Source: JANMDU01 sp031418715
GTDB taxonomy: Bacteria; Pseudomonadota; Gammaproteobacteria; Burkholderiales; Burkholderiaceae_C
NCBI GenBank assembly: GCA_031418715.1
Contig: JANOJL010000067.1
Span: forward strand, 134,648-198,647
Direction: 5' to 3'
Length of the DNA: 64,000 bases
The translations under genes and the position numbers were made by a program. Positions 8,375-15,756 of this stretch are shown one piece after another. Each line of letters begins with the position of its first letter. The first letter of the stretch is position 1. The notes beneath the pieces were generated by a model, which was not told the origin of the DNA, ran no database searches, and saw only the letters and a program-made list of their open reading frames with translations.

Positions 8375-9166
8375 TCAGTCAGACCCAGTAGAGTTTTGCA
8401 CTAGGACTGTTGATAGGAGTAAAGTCGCAAAAGGAGTTACCAGCCCAACCACCACAGAAAAAAGTATGTTGGGTGCTGACGTAATCCGGAACGCAATGTA
8501 GGCGATGACAACCGCAAAGACGACCGCACCCTCACGTTGAATTAAGCCAGCAACTGCCTGCCCCGCAGCCTTAGATTCCAGTTGTAAATCAACCGAATGC
8601 TTCTTTACTTGTCTTGAGCACACTCCTGCCACCCATCCGGCAACACATGCCGCAGCCCCCGCATTGAACTCCTTCAGTGCGGAAGCCACCAAGTAAGCTG
8701 GCGCAAACCAAACGACTAGGATTAGCAGAAGAGCAAGTGAAACTGCCAGTAGAGAACGAAATAGCCAATCGATGCTCACCGGCAGAAGCGTGTACAACTC
8801 CCAACAACAGGCTATGTATGTCGCAAGAATTACTACGGTGAGCATAGGAGCGACGTCGCGCTTTATTGGCATTGAGTAAACGGGGTAGCCATGCGTGTAC
8901 GCGAGTAAAAGCATAACTACGACCAAAGCAGCGATACTGAAGATGTATTCAGGCAGGCCAAAAGGCAATAGGGGGCGGGCCACCGAAAAGCCAGCGTCAT
9001 AAAGTCTGCCGACTGCCGCGCTAGTTGCAGCGCCGGCTAGAGGAACGATGAACCAAGAGGCGCTTCCGCCATCAATTAGCGACGACGAAAACGCATTCGA
9101 GAACTCTATCGACGCAAAGAGTCCCAGAGTCAGAATCCCTATTGAACTTAGGAACGCAAGAACCAT
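8375..9166 (-). CDS. Polytopic membrane protein, unknown function
   Basis: The 263-residue product is dominated by hydrophobic segments (about 6-8 predicted helices), starting with VLAFLSSIGILTLGLFASI near the N-terminus and ending in a helix before VLVQNSTGSD. A Lys/Glu-containing stretch (about 180-200, SRQVKKHSVDLQLESK) interrupts them. I recognise no family motif. It is the last gene of the minus-strand series and lies 168 bp beyond the 229-residue gene. Confidence 0.6.
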   Translation of the reverse strand: MVLAFLSSIGILTLGLFASIEFSNAFSSSLIDGGSASWFIVPLAGAATSAAVGRLYDAGFSVARPLLPFGLPEYIFSIAALVVVMLLLAYTHGYPVYSMPIKRDVAPMLTVVILATYIACCWELYTLLPVSIDWLFRSLLAVSLALLLILVVWFAPAYLVASALKEFNAGAAACVAGWVAGVCSRQVKKHSVDLQLESKAAGQAVAGLIQREGAVVFAVVIAYIAFRITSAPNILFSVVVGLVTPFATLLLSTVLVQNSTGSD

Positions 9167-9334
9167 GAAGCGACACCTTAAAAACAGTCAATTCAACCGA
9201 ACAAATTAGACTAGATTTAGCTTGGCCCGTACCAATGCAGCGTGCTCGTTTGGTACTTGCAGATGCGTGCCAGAGACTATTGTTTCAAACAACCATTGAT
9301 ATCGTACTACCCGGGGAGGTGTCTCTGTCGGTAG

Positions 9335-10024
9335 CTATGCATTCGGTGAAACATAAGTAAGGAAAGCCTTACCCATCTGCGTTGTTTTTGGGACAACAAT
9401 AGCACCCGCTGCCATCATTAACTCTACACGATTGCCCTCTTCCAAGAGACCACGCGCCTGAAGGTCACGAGCAATTTGAGTGTAGATGTAGCTTTCGCCT
9501 GATAGCGAGGGATAACACAAATCCACGATTGAGGCGACTCCCCCTCCTCCTCCGTACGGAAATTTAGCCTCGTGCATATCTTTCCAACGCGCAGGCTCGT
9601 TGCAAAGCGCCAGTATCACCAAATGCAAAGCCGTGAATTCGTCAATGAACCGCAAAAACGTGAGTTGCAAGTGCTCGTCAGGCGCGTTTGGAAGGCCTGA
9701 AGACAAAACAGCGCCTCGCAGCGCCTGCAGCTTTTCATCCTGATGATTGCGCAGAGCAATTTGGGTAGCTTGCATGGCGACTGTCACAAACACTTCATTC
9801 TGCGAAAGTTTCTCGGCCGTCACGTTAGCTGCATGCTGCTCTAGTTTCGAGATGACTTCAGCCACTTCTTTGAACCATTTGTCTCGCCTACGTTCTATCG
9901 GTGGTGCAAACACCGTTTCAAGCAAGACTGATAGCGGCCCACCGACTGACGGTATAGAGCCAGCAATAGCTTTCGCAAAAGCGTGAACTGTGTCGCCTGA
10001 TGCTCTACTTGGTGGATTTTCCAA
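9335..10024 (-). CDS. Conserved-looking hypothetical protein, 229 aa
   Basis: The protein begins with a Gly/Pro-containing hydrophobic segment (AIAGSIPSVGGPLSVLLETVFAPPIERRRDKW) followed by a helical, charged region (about 50-110). The C-terminal half (about 140-229) may fold as a small winged helix (YTQIARDLQARGLLEEGNRV). This arrangement recalls unnamed proteins common in bacterial islands, but I cannot name a family with confidence. No signal peptide is seen. It may be membrane-associated through the first segment. Confidence 0.6.
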   Translation of the reverse strand: MENPPSRASGDTVHAFAKAIAGSIPSVGGPLSVLLETVFAPPIERRRDKWFKEVAEVISKLEQHAANVTAEKLSQNEVFVTVAMQATQIALRNHQDEKLQALRGAVLSSGLPNAPDEHLQLTFLRFIDEFTALHLVILALCNEPARWKDMHEAKFPYGGGGGVASIVDLCYPSLSGESYIYTQIARDLQARGLLEEGNRVELMMAAGAIVVPKTTQMGKAFLTYVSPNA

Positions 10025-10141
10025 AAACGCTCCTAAGTGGTTTTCTAAAGTCTAGACAATACCACCACTGAATCGCTGTAACGAACCGTTGTCGCTTGCT
10101 CACCCTTACGCCACTGCTAAGGGTCTACAAGGCAAAAAAAC

Positions 10142-10621
10142 TTATTGCATGGATTCCAACTGCTGCATTTCCTTCCCAATGCTCTGCAGCAATTCACGAG
10201 TTTTTTGAATCTCCGCGACGACTACGACTGACTTCACGCGAACTGACTCACGATTCACGACGCTGAGCGCCCGCTCGTTTGTTTTCAATGCGTATCGGAG
10301 GGTGAGCTTTAAATATGCCTTCACGGTGTTTTGGTCGTTGGGCGATTGCATAAAACCGTGAACTGTTGCCATAAGCTCAGCTCGGTCAATTACAGAAGTA
10401 GCAAACATAAGAATGTCAGTGATGCTTGAAATCGCATTCTGGTCAGCACTACCAGAGGGCAAGCCGTCGCCCATTTGCAATAAAGTTAAATTGGATTCAG
10501 CCAAACTTCCGGATAGTTTGCCTAGAGAATCAGCGAACTTGGCGCTTTGGCTTGGCGTTTGAGCGTAAGCGTTTGACAACAAGAACAACGCAAGCACCAA
10601 TACATATCGGATAAATTTCAT
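10142..10621 (-). CDS. Exported helical protein, unknown function
   Basis: The 159-residue product has a clear signal peptide (MKFIRYVLVLALFLLSNAYA, residues 1-20). The mature part is predicted to be mostly helical, with heptad-like stretches near the C-terminus (VVVAEIQKTRELLQSIGKEMQQLES). The gene starts one base after the nuclease frame ends, so the two are probably co-translated. No family is recognised. Confidence 0.65.
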   Translation of the reverse strand: MKFIRYVLVLALFLLSNAYAQTPSQSAKFADSLGKLSGSLAESNLTLLQMGDGLPSGSADQNAISSITDILMFATSVIDRAELMATVHGFMQSPNDQNTVKAYLKLTLRYALKTNERALSVVNRESVRVKSVVVVAEIQKTRELLQSIGKEMQQLESMQ

Positions 10622-10622
10622 A

Positions 10623-11122
10623 TCATTTACTCAAACTATTTTTTTGTCTAAAGTCCCACGGCGGAACCGGCCTTGCATCCACCCACAAACCTCGCCTAGC
10701 GGCTCTCGCCTCGTTTTCTTCCTCAGAGTATGCCTTGCGGTCAGTCGCTGATTGTTCCCGCTCATACGCCTTGTAATGCCAAGCTAGCCCAAGCTGCACC
10801 TGCCGGAGGTTGCAATCCTTGCCTTCAACGATAACCTTACCCACTAGGCGACCGTAGCGGTCTGTTTTGTTTGTCTCTACCGTCGCCTGCTTGCCAAACG
10901 CACAGTCCGATAGAGCCTCTTTGCTGCGGTTGCCAAATGCCTGCGCCTTTTCGGGCGCATCAATGCCCGCGAGGCGAATCTTGTGCTGAGATTTAGATTC
11001 GTCCAACAGCGCATACTGTCACCATCGAACACGCCTACCACTCTGCCTACAAGTGTGCTCGCAGGCGCTTCTAATGCAAGCGCCGCTGCGGTAAGCCCTA
11101 ATAAAAACTGAACGCACTGCAT
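10623..11122 (-). pseudogene. Secreted staphylococcal-nuclease-like protein, frameshifted
   Basis: Two frames together make one thermonuclease-type protein. The upstream frame gives a signal peptide (MQCVQFLLGLTAAALALEA) and the start of the domain (LVGRVVGVFDGDSM). The downstream frame continues with DESKSQHKIRLAGIDAPEK, TDRYGRLVGKV and GLAWHYKAY to a stop at 10623. The frames break near 11005-11015, right after the metal-binding DGD. A one-base loss or two-base gain would explain it. It could be a decayed gene, a sequencing error or, less likely, programmed frameshifting. The start at 11122 is a best guess; an in-frame ATG at 11173 lies inside the gene before it. Confidence 0.75.
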
Positions 11123-11141
11123 TTGGGGGGAACTAGTTGAT

Positions 11142-11507
11142 TCACCTCTTTCCTCGTTGCTTTGCCCGTTCAATAAGCTCCAAAAACAGCTGGCCCGCAG
11201 CTATTGCTGCGTTGTCCAGAGGATTGCTTTTGCAGTAGTTGTAAACCCAGAGGGCTAGGGAATCAAAATTTTGACCTCCCTGCCCATCTAGTACGTCAAC
11301 AGTTACAGAAGTTGCGTCATTTGCAACCGAAAGGTAGCCGGCAAGCCAAGCCTTCTGAGCAAGTTGACCAATATTTTTTTCATCAGCGTTTTTTACCCAA
11401 GTACCGCACCCTCTAGCGCCAATCCATGTTTGTCTGCTTGCAGGGAAATGCATTCCTAGTGCCAACAAAAAGGCTGCACAGAGTATTTGCGCCTTAATCA
11501 CTTTCAT
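11142..11507 (-). CDS. Small exported protein with GxGT and GYLS motifs
   Basis: I start this at ATG 11507, where AGGAGGG gives ideal spacing; the longer frame has no such support. The 121-residue product has a signal peptide (residues 1-25) and a short conserved-looking domain with GARGCGTWVKN, WLAGYLSVAND and WVYNYCKSNPLDN. Two cysteines could form a disulfide. The pattern resembles small periplasmic proteins of the Rap1a/immunity type, but this is only a resemblance. The nuclease follows closely, raising the possibility of an effector/immunity pair. Confidence 0.7.
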   Translation of the reverse strand: MKVIKAQILCAAFLLALGMHFPASRQTWIGARGCGTWVKNADEKNIGQLAQKAWLAGYLSVANDATSVTVDVLDGQGGQNFDSLALWVYNYCKSNPLDNAAIAAGQLFLELIERAKQRGKR

Positions 11508-11627
11508 GTCTACCCTCCTGTTTTTGCACTGTTGATGATAGATGACAATCAATTTCGTAGATTGCTCCCGCAAAGGCAATTCGCGGCCTTGTGCGCACCT
11601 CAATGCAAAAAGCTCTTTCACCCGCAA

Positions 11628-11855
11628 TCAACAATCACCGATGCAAGAAAGTAGTTCACGCGCACGCCTTAGCTCTGCATTCACAACTTTGGAAAAGGCA
11701 CGTAGCTGCGCCCTGTGCCCACCGCGCCACGCATTGCCTGCAACCCTCGCTTTGCCGCGCTCAGTCCTAGGCCCGGTGGATAGCTCCCACGGTTTCCAAT
11801 CGCTGATGATTTGAGATTGCCTCTGTCTGCGCTCCAAAGTCCAACCGTTGGCCAT
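11628..11855 (-). CDS. Small basic protein typical of integrative elements, 75 aa
   Basis: Start ATG 11855 is chosen for its GGAGG ribosome site with 6-bp spacing. The product is basic and rich in Arg and Trp (LERRQRQSQIISDWKPWE, STGPRTERGKARVAGNAWRGG). The middle segment resembles short proteins I have seen beside integrases and AlpA genes, but no function is known. It overlaps the 3' end of the 240-residue gene by 89 nt in another frame. I consider it real because of the strong ribosome site. Confidence 0.6.
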   Translation of the reverse strand: MANGWTLERRQRQSQIISDWKPWELSTGPRTERGKARVAGNAWRGGHRAQLRAFSKVVNAELRRARELLSCIGDC

Positions 11856-12489
11856 GGCTACCCTCCAATAGTTTGTTTGGCTCAGTCTGAGAATTTCCCG
11901 CGTGCACATGCGCCCGCGCGTACTGTTCGGACATAGCCCCGTTGTTGACCTGTTGATGTCCACTGCTGATATTCGCCTGCTTCACAAAGGTCGCTGCCTG
12001 TTTAGGGTATTTCAAGTCAACCAGCGCCGATATGGTGGCTCTGCTCTGCGCCTGCGCTTTGAGTGCCAGAGACATGTACATCTGATACTGCTTCAAATAC
12101 TCTTGCGAAGACGCCCGCCTTGCAAGGTGGGTAAACATAGTTTGCAGCGCCGTGGCTTGCCCTACCAGCATAGATTCCATTGCCGATAAATCACCTTCAT
12201 GCACTTTTGCAAACTTGCCTTCCAAGTCATCCACCAATTCGCTCAGGTTCACCCCCTTGCCCATGATGTTGCTCTGAAAAGCATCCACCACGATAGCCGC
12301 ATTGATGGATGGCAGGGTACTCGTTTTCGCGATTTCCTTTTGCAAATCATCTACATGGTTAACCGTTATGGGCAGTCTTTTAGGGTCGCTGAGTGGCGAT
12401 GCAAGTTGTTTGTCCTTAAACTCATTGGTTGTGGGCTTATTCCTCAGTTTTCTGTTTTTCAAAGTCAGCTCTTTAAATCGTTCGTTCAT
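11767..12489 (-). CDS. Element-encoded helical protein, 240 aa, unknown function
   Basis: The sequence has a basic N-terminus (FKELTLKNRKLRNKP) and a long helical middle (about 70-175, LVDDLEGKFAKVHEGDLSAMESMLVGQA, ALKAQAQSRATISALVDLKYPKQ). A Gln/Asn-rich segment follows (FVKQANISSGHQQVNNGA). Similar FVKQANIA..QQVNNG stretches occur in hypothetical proteins of proteobacterial prophages and islands. No signal peptide or membrane helix. It follows the replication-like gene after 9 bp, so the two are likely one transcript. Confidence 0.6.
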   Translation of the reverse strand: MNERFKELTLKNRKLRNKPTTNEFKDKQLASPLSDPKRLPITVNHVDDLQKEIAKTSTLPSINAAIVVDAFQSNIMGKGVNLSELVDDLEGKFAKVHEGDLSAMESMLVGQATALQTMFTHLARRASSQEYLKQYQMYMSLALKAQAQSRATISALVDLKYPKQAATFVKQANISSGHQQVNNGAMSEQYARAHVHAGNSQTEPNKLLEGSHGQRLDFGAQTEAISNHQRLETVGAIHRA

Positions 12490-12498
12490 TTCTTTCTT

Positions 12499-13170
12499 TC
12501 AATGAATCAGGCTTGTGAAAAGGTGAGTAGGTGTTGCTGCCAGTCGCCGATAGATTCCCTTCTCACTTTTGACTGCAAGAGATGGCATCTCTAGATGGTG
12601 TCCGTGTGGCGGTACAGAGCGACTACCTAAAAGGACTTTGATAGCACCGTGGGGCGGTACAGTGGCCAATTGCGCTGTACCGTGTGGCGGTGCAATAGCG
12701 GGGCTTTCTGTACCGTGGAGCGGTCTAAGGCTTGCGTTTTTCAGCGGTTGGTCGTTGCGGTAAGCACCACGCTCAAAGCACTTGTCAACTCCAGCGTCAT
12801 AGCCCGGCAGCTTGTCAAGTGCTCGCCACGTCACGGCATACCAACTCGCCTTATTCGGGCGGTGTCCCATAACCGTTTGAAAAATGAAACCGCCTTCCAG
12901 TAGCTCGCGCTTGGCTTTGGTCAGCATGTCCACCGACTTCCAGCCCCGTGTTTCCATGTAGGCGCGGGATAGCAGCATTCGCCCGTTGTTATCCCGCACA
13001 ATCTGACGCGCCACCTCCATCAGCAGCGCCCTTGCGTGCATGGATAAACGGGCGTAGCCGGGACAATCCAACACAGTCCAAGGCAAGGCTACAAACCCGC
13101 CTTGGTCGCGGCTTGTGTCGCGGCCCTTCCGCTTTGAGTTACGCCCGTTAGCGATTGGTAGTACCTCCAC
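12499..13170 (-). CDS. Replication-like protein of the element with C-terminal PPHG repeats
   Basis: The N-terminal ~115 residues resemble winged-helix proteins common in Burkholderiales islands: GGFVALPW.VLDCPGYARLS, ARALLMEVARQ, NNGRMLLSRAYM, GWKS, AKRELLEGGFI, NKASWYAVTW and PGYDAG. A role in replication or copy control is inferred from these resemblances and context. The C-terminal part holds four PxHG units spaced 15, 11 and 11 residues apart. The start is uncertain: no ATG is suitably placed, GTG 13170 gives 223 residues, and the frame stays open to 13359 through the neighbouring gene. Confidence 0.6.
   Translation of the reverse strand: MEVLPIANGRNSKRKGRDTSRDQGGFVALPWTVLDCPGYARLSMHARALLMEVARQIVRDNNGRMLLSRAYMETRGWKSVDMLTKAKRELLEGGFIFQTVMGHRPNKASWYAVTWRALDKLPGYDAGVDKCFERGAYRNDQPLKNASLRPLHGTESPAIAPPHGTAQLATVPPHGAIKVLLGSRSVPPHGHHLEMPSLAVKSEKGIYRRLAATPTHLFTSLIH
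12602..12728. repeat. Four copies of a 16-bp GC-rich repeat
   Basis: Units related to CCGTGTGGCGGTACAG start at 12602, 12647, 12680 and 12713 (spacings 45, 33 and 33). The spacings are multiples of three, and on the minus strand the units encode the PPHG repeat, so protein-level selection can explain them. Iteron-like binding sites for the encoded protein remain possible. Confidence 0.75.
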
Positions 13171-13480
13171 GTTTTGCAAGCCATGCCAACACGCGGCGGC
13201 GGTCTCCCCTAGTGAAGTGGTAGACACCCGGCCAGCAGTCGAATAAATCGCGGTCTTTCTTTCTAGCGCGGACGCATGGCAGATGGAGACCACGGCGGCG
13301 AAGTTCCGCGACAAGCTCGGGGCCATTGCTGCACCCCGCAATTTGGTCGAGATGCTCACGGGTCAAGGGGCGCGTCATTAACGCCTGTATGACACGTAGA
13401 TGGCGCGGGTTATCCGTGCCTGTAAACTTGCGCATGTCTAGAGCGCTCTGGTTTCCATTTGGAAGCTGGGGCGTTTTCAC
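13148..13480 (-). CDS. Element-encoded hypothetical protein with HTH-like segment, 110 aa
   Basis: It starts at GTG 13480 with GGAGGG nine bases upstream. The sequence includes RHLRVIQALMTRPLTREHLD followed by CSNGPELVAELRRRGL, which resembles a winged helix-turn-helix, then DLFDCWPGVYHFTRGDRRRVLAWLAKR. It overlaps the replication-like gene by about 23 nt and the tiny upstream frame by four (GTGA), suggesting coupled translation. A regulatory role within the element is inferred, not shown. Confidence 0.6.
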   Translation of the reverse strand: MKTPQLPNGNQSALDMRKFTGTDNPRHLRVIQALMTRPLTREHLDQIAGCSNGPELVAELRRRGLHLPCVRARKKDRDLFDCWPGVYHFTRGDRRRVLAWLAKRGGTTNR

Positions 13481-13563
13481 TTTTCAGCCCTCCAGCTTTT
13501 GAACCATTGCGAAGGCGATGCGCACCAGATAGCCAATGCTAGGCGGTAGAGCGCGGCCTTCAT
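13477..13563 (-). CDS. Tiny frame of 28 codons, possible leader peptide
   Basis: An ATG at 13563 opens a 28-codon frame (MKAALYRLALAIWCASPSQW...) whose stop TGA overlaps the GTG start of the next gene. It fills the gap between the AlpA-like gene and the 110-residue gene and could couple their translation. There is no homology evidence, so confidence is low. Confidence 0.3.
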   Translation of the reverse strand: MKAALYRLALAIWCASPSQWFKSWRAEK

Positions 13564-13782
13564 TTATGCCACCCCCAGCACACAGCGAATTTCAGCGGTA
13601 GGCCATTGCAGCTTTGCAAGTCCTGGCACGCGAATAGGGCGGATTGGCCCCGTCTCGCGGCAGGCGTGTATGCGGGCGGTTTGCTGCGCAATATGCATGT
13701 AGTGCGCATAGGCGGCGGTGTCCACAGTTGGACGGGTTTCCAGTTCGAGCGGCGTGAACTGTTGGGTAGTTGCTGATTGCAT
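13564..13782 (-). CDS. AlpA-like small DNA-binding protein
   Basis: The 72-residue product resembles the excisionase/AlpA class. It has a short N-terminal tail, then RPTVDTAAYAHYMHIAQQ followed by ARIHACRETGPIRPIRV and LQWPTAEIRCVLGV. This is the usual pattern of helix-turn-helix, wing (GPIRPIRV) and C-terminal helix. Such proteins control integrase expression or act as directionality factors. No strong ribosome site is visible. It reads in the same direction as the integrase and is separated from it by the 388-residue gene and brnTA. Confidence 0.65.
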   Translation of the reverse strand: MQSATTQQFTPLELETRPTVDTAAYAHYMHIAQQTARIHACRETGPIRPIRVPGLAKLQWPTAEIRCVLGVA

Positions 13783-13890
13783 GGTTTTCGCTTTCGCTTA
13801 GTTGAAAACCAAATCTTTTTTCGCCAGCTATCCACCCCCGCAAGGAATAAATGGTGTCCCCGCTCCCCCAATTTAGGGGATACCCATAAG

Positions 13891-15057
13891 CTACTCAGCT
13901 CCAGCTATTTCACCAGCACTGCGAAGGCGCTCCCATGCTTTGTCAAACGAACTTTTTGTAAATAGCTTGGGTTCCGTGAGTGCAAGTGTTCTGATTTCGG
14001 CCTTTGGGCCAGGTTTGCCCGGAACTCTTTGAGCCAGATTTATCGGGTCATAACTCTGCGCTTTTAACAATTCCAATATGCGAGCTTCTTGACTTCGTTG
14101 TTTTAACGGCGGTGCACCAGTTGCATTCACCACGGGCGCGGGTGCATTGGCTTGCAGCTTCCAGCGGTAACGCACACCCTTTTTCTCTAGCCATCGATTC
14201 ACATCTTCTACGGTAACCAGCGCCAGCAAGTCACTTGTATCCGGCGCAATCACCATGCCCGTTTTCCTGCTTCGCTTCGGTAGCGAACCATCATTTATTG
14301 CGCTAATCATTTCAGCCTCTAGCGCCTCAAGGTTTGAATCATCCCAGCATTCAGCATCCGCAATTTCACGGGCAGCCTGTTGGTACATGTAAAGCCCGTT
14401 GATAGGTTTATATGTTTGCATCAGCTTTTCCCACGGCTTGAAGTCACGGGGGGATTTATGGGGCAAGGTCACCAGCGGCGGGGTTGGGCTCCAGCGGTAG
14501 GGTGCTTTCAATGTGGCTAGCCATGTGTTCACGCTTTCAGCGGTTGCATATTCCCAATAGGTGCGCACTCTCTCAGGTCTATACGGCAAGCAGGTGCGCG
14601 GGTTGAAAACGACAAGGGCACCACTGGCGGCAGCTTCTTGCATTTGGTCTTGAAACTCTGCGCGGGTTCCATCGTGCCAGTTCAATTGCTCTTGCATTGC
14701 AGCGGCGGCATTTTCCAGCGTCCAATAGTCCGGCCCGTTCCCATACGGGGTAATGCGCAGTTCAATGCCCCGTGCGTTGAGAAATGGCTCTAAATCGGTG
14801 TTCGGAATCAATACGGCGCGTTGCAGGGTATCACCGTGAGGAGTGGTGTGAATACCCAAACTATTTGGATTGCGCACGTTCAAAACGCCATCGTGCACCG
14901 CTTGCTTCAATTCATTGTCAAACTGTACGCGGCTCAAACCGTAGGCCTCGCCACCTTCAGGGTGCATGGCTATTGCCAATATGTGCGCTAGGTCAGAGAA
15001 CTGTACTAGCTGACCATCCACGACGGCAAGCCAGTATTTGTATTTCTTGTCTGTCAC
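13891..15057 (-). CDS. Element-encoded hypothetical protein with repeated modules, 388 aa
   Basis: This is the largest cargo gene. A related module seems to recur: YWLAVVDGQLVQFSDLA... near the start, then blocks ending in YWTLENAAAAM, VNTWLATLKAPYRWSP (about 185) and VNRWLEKKGVRYRWKL (about 305). Each is a helical segment followed by YRW. The C-terminal ~70 residues (RILELLKAQSYDPINLAQ...KLFTKSSFDKAWERLRSAGEI) resemble the DNA-binding tail of other island proteins. It is cytoplasmic, with no membrane helix. The function is unknown. Confidence 0.6.
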   Translation of the reverse strand: MTDKKYKYWLAVVDGQLVQFSDLAHILAIAMHPEGGEAYGLSRVQFDNELKQAVHDGVLNVRNPNSLGIHTTPHGDTLQRAVLIPNTDLEPFLNARGIELRITPYGNGPDYWTLENAAAAMQEQLNWHDGTRAEFQDQMQEAAASGALVVFNPRTCLPYRPERVRTYWEYATAESVNTWLATLKAPYRWSPTPPLVTLPHKSPRDFKPWEKLMQTYKPINGLYMYQQAAREIADAECWDDSNLEALEAEMISAINDGSLPKRSRKTGMVIAPDTSDLLALVTVEDVNRWLEKKGVRYRWKLQANAPAPVVNATGAPPLKQRSQEARILELLKAQSYDPINLAQRVPGKPGPKAEIRTLALTEPKLFTKSSFDKAWERLRSAGEIAGAE

Positions 15058-15133
15058 TGTCGCACCCCTTCAAGTGGTCTTCATTGGGAGCCCCTGCCTG
15101 TCGGTGAAAGAATCCGACTTTTCGCCAACGCTG

Positions 15134-15439
15134 TCATACAGTTTGCGTCGTCTTGCTATTGCGCATGACTGACCTGCGCAGCACCGCATTGGCACGGGTT
15201 TGCCAGCCAGCGCCATCGGCTTTGAGTTTTTCCACCACGTCAATATCTAGGCGCAAGGTGACTTGCACCTTGTTGCCGCTACCCAAGGGGCGGCCACGGG
15301 CACGTAGCTGCGCAAACTCAGCGTCAGTGAGTTCGTATGCGTCAGGGTCTGCGGCAATGCCTGCATTGATGGCTGCATTTTCTTTGGCAGTGGGCAATAT
15401 CAGCACGCGCCCGCTTCGGGTCTTAATAGTTTTTGGCAT
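15134..15439 (-). CDS. brnA: BrnA-like antitoxin
   Basis: The 101-residue product ends with the ribbon-helix-helix signature of BrnA: GSGNKVQVTLRLDIDVVEKLKADGAGWQTRANAVLRRSV. The N-terminal part (PTAKENAAINAGIAADPDA...LTDAEFAQLR) is the toxin-binding region. It overlaps the 3' end of the toxin gene by 17 nt; toxin-first order is usual for this system. BrnA neutralises BrnT and normally represses its own operon, and repeated sites lie just upstream of brnT. Confidence 0.88.
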   Translation of the reverse strand: MPKTIKTRSGRVLILPTAKENAAINAGIAADPDAYELTDAEFAQLRARGRPLGSGNKVQVTLRLDIDVVEKLKADGAGWQTRANAVLRRSVMRNSKTTQTV

Positions 15440-15692
15440 ATTTAGCTACCTCTCGTTCATTGGCTTTTCTCAAACTGATAACACGGCGAATATCGCCTCT
15501 GTCCACGTACACCACGCAATACAACCTTTCATCCATAACGGCGTAACCTATCATTCTCAGCTCACCATAATCACGCCGTGTGTCGGGCTTGGATTGCAGG
15601 GTTTCCCACTCTAGTTGCGAAGCCACCTCTAGCGATATGCCGTGGGCTGTTTGGTTTATCGTATCTTTGCTGGGGTCAAAATCTATGTTCAT
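15423..15692 (-). CDS. brnT: BrnT-like ribonuclease toxin
   Basis: BrnT is a RelE-fold ribonuclease that stops translation when free of BrnA. The product (89 residues from ATG 15692) shows the family pattern: MNIDFDPSKDT near the start, DYGELRMIGYAVMDERLYCVVYV and the closing RRVISLRKANEREVAKYAK. A longer frame starts at 15725; the start at 15692 is preferred because it coincides with the conserved domain start. It probably stabilises the element in the population. Confidence 0.88.
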   Translation of the reverse strand: MNIDFDPSKDTINQTAHGISLEVASQLEWETLQSKPDTRRDYGELRMIGYAVMDERLYCVVYVDRGDIRRVISLRKANEREVAKYAKNY

Positions 15693-15693
15693 A

Positions 15694-15756
15694 TTTATTG
15701 TAGTGTCATTTAATACATTCATCAAGCATTATTTGTAGTGACGTTTATTACACTAC
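15694..15756. promoter_or_regulatory. Repeated site upstream of brnT, probable BrnA operator
   Basis: Two related ~23-bp sequences, each of the form TTGTAGTG...ATTACA/TAATACA, lie at 15694-15717 and 15729-15756. The second also contains an inverted pair GTAGTG / CACTAC separated by 10 bp. Position over the brnT promoter fits autorepression by the ribbon-helix-helix antitoxin (inference). Confidence 0.55.

Noticed and set aside
12602..12728. CRISPR array
   Set aside because: The four units are short, unequally spaced in multiples of three, and encode a peptide repeat. No cas gene is present anywhere in the window.
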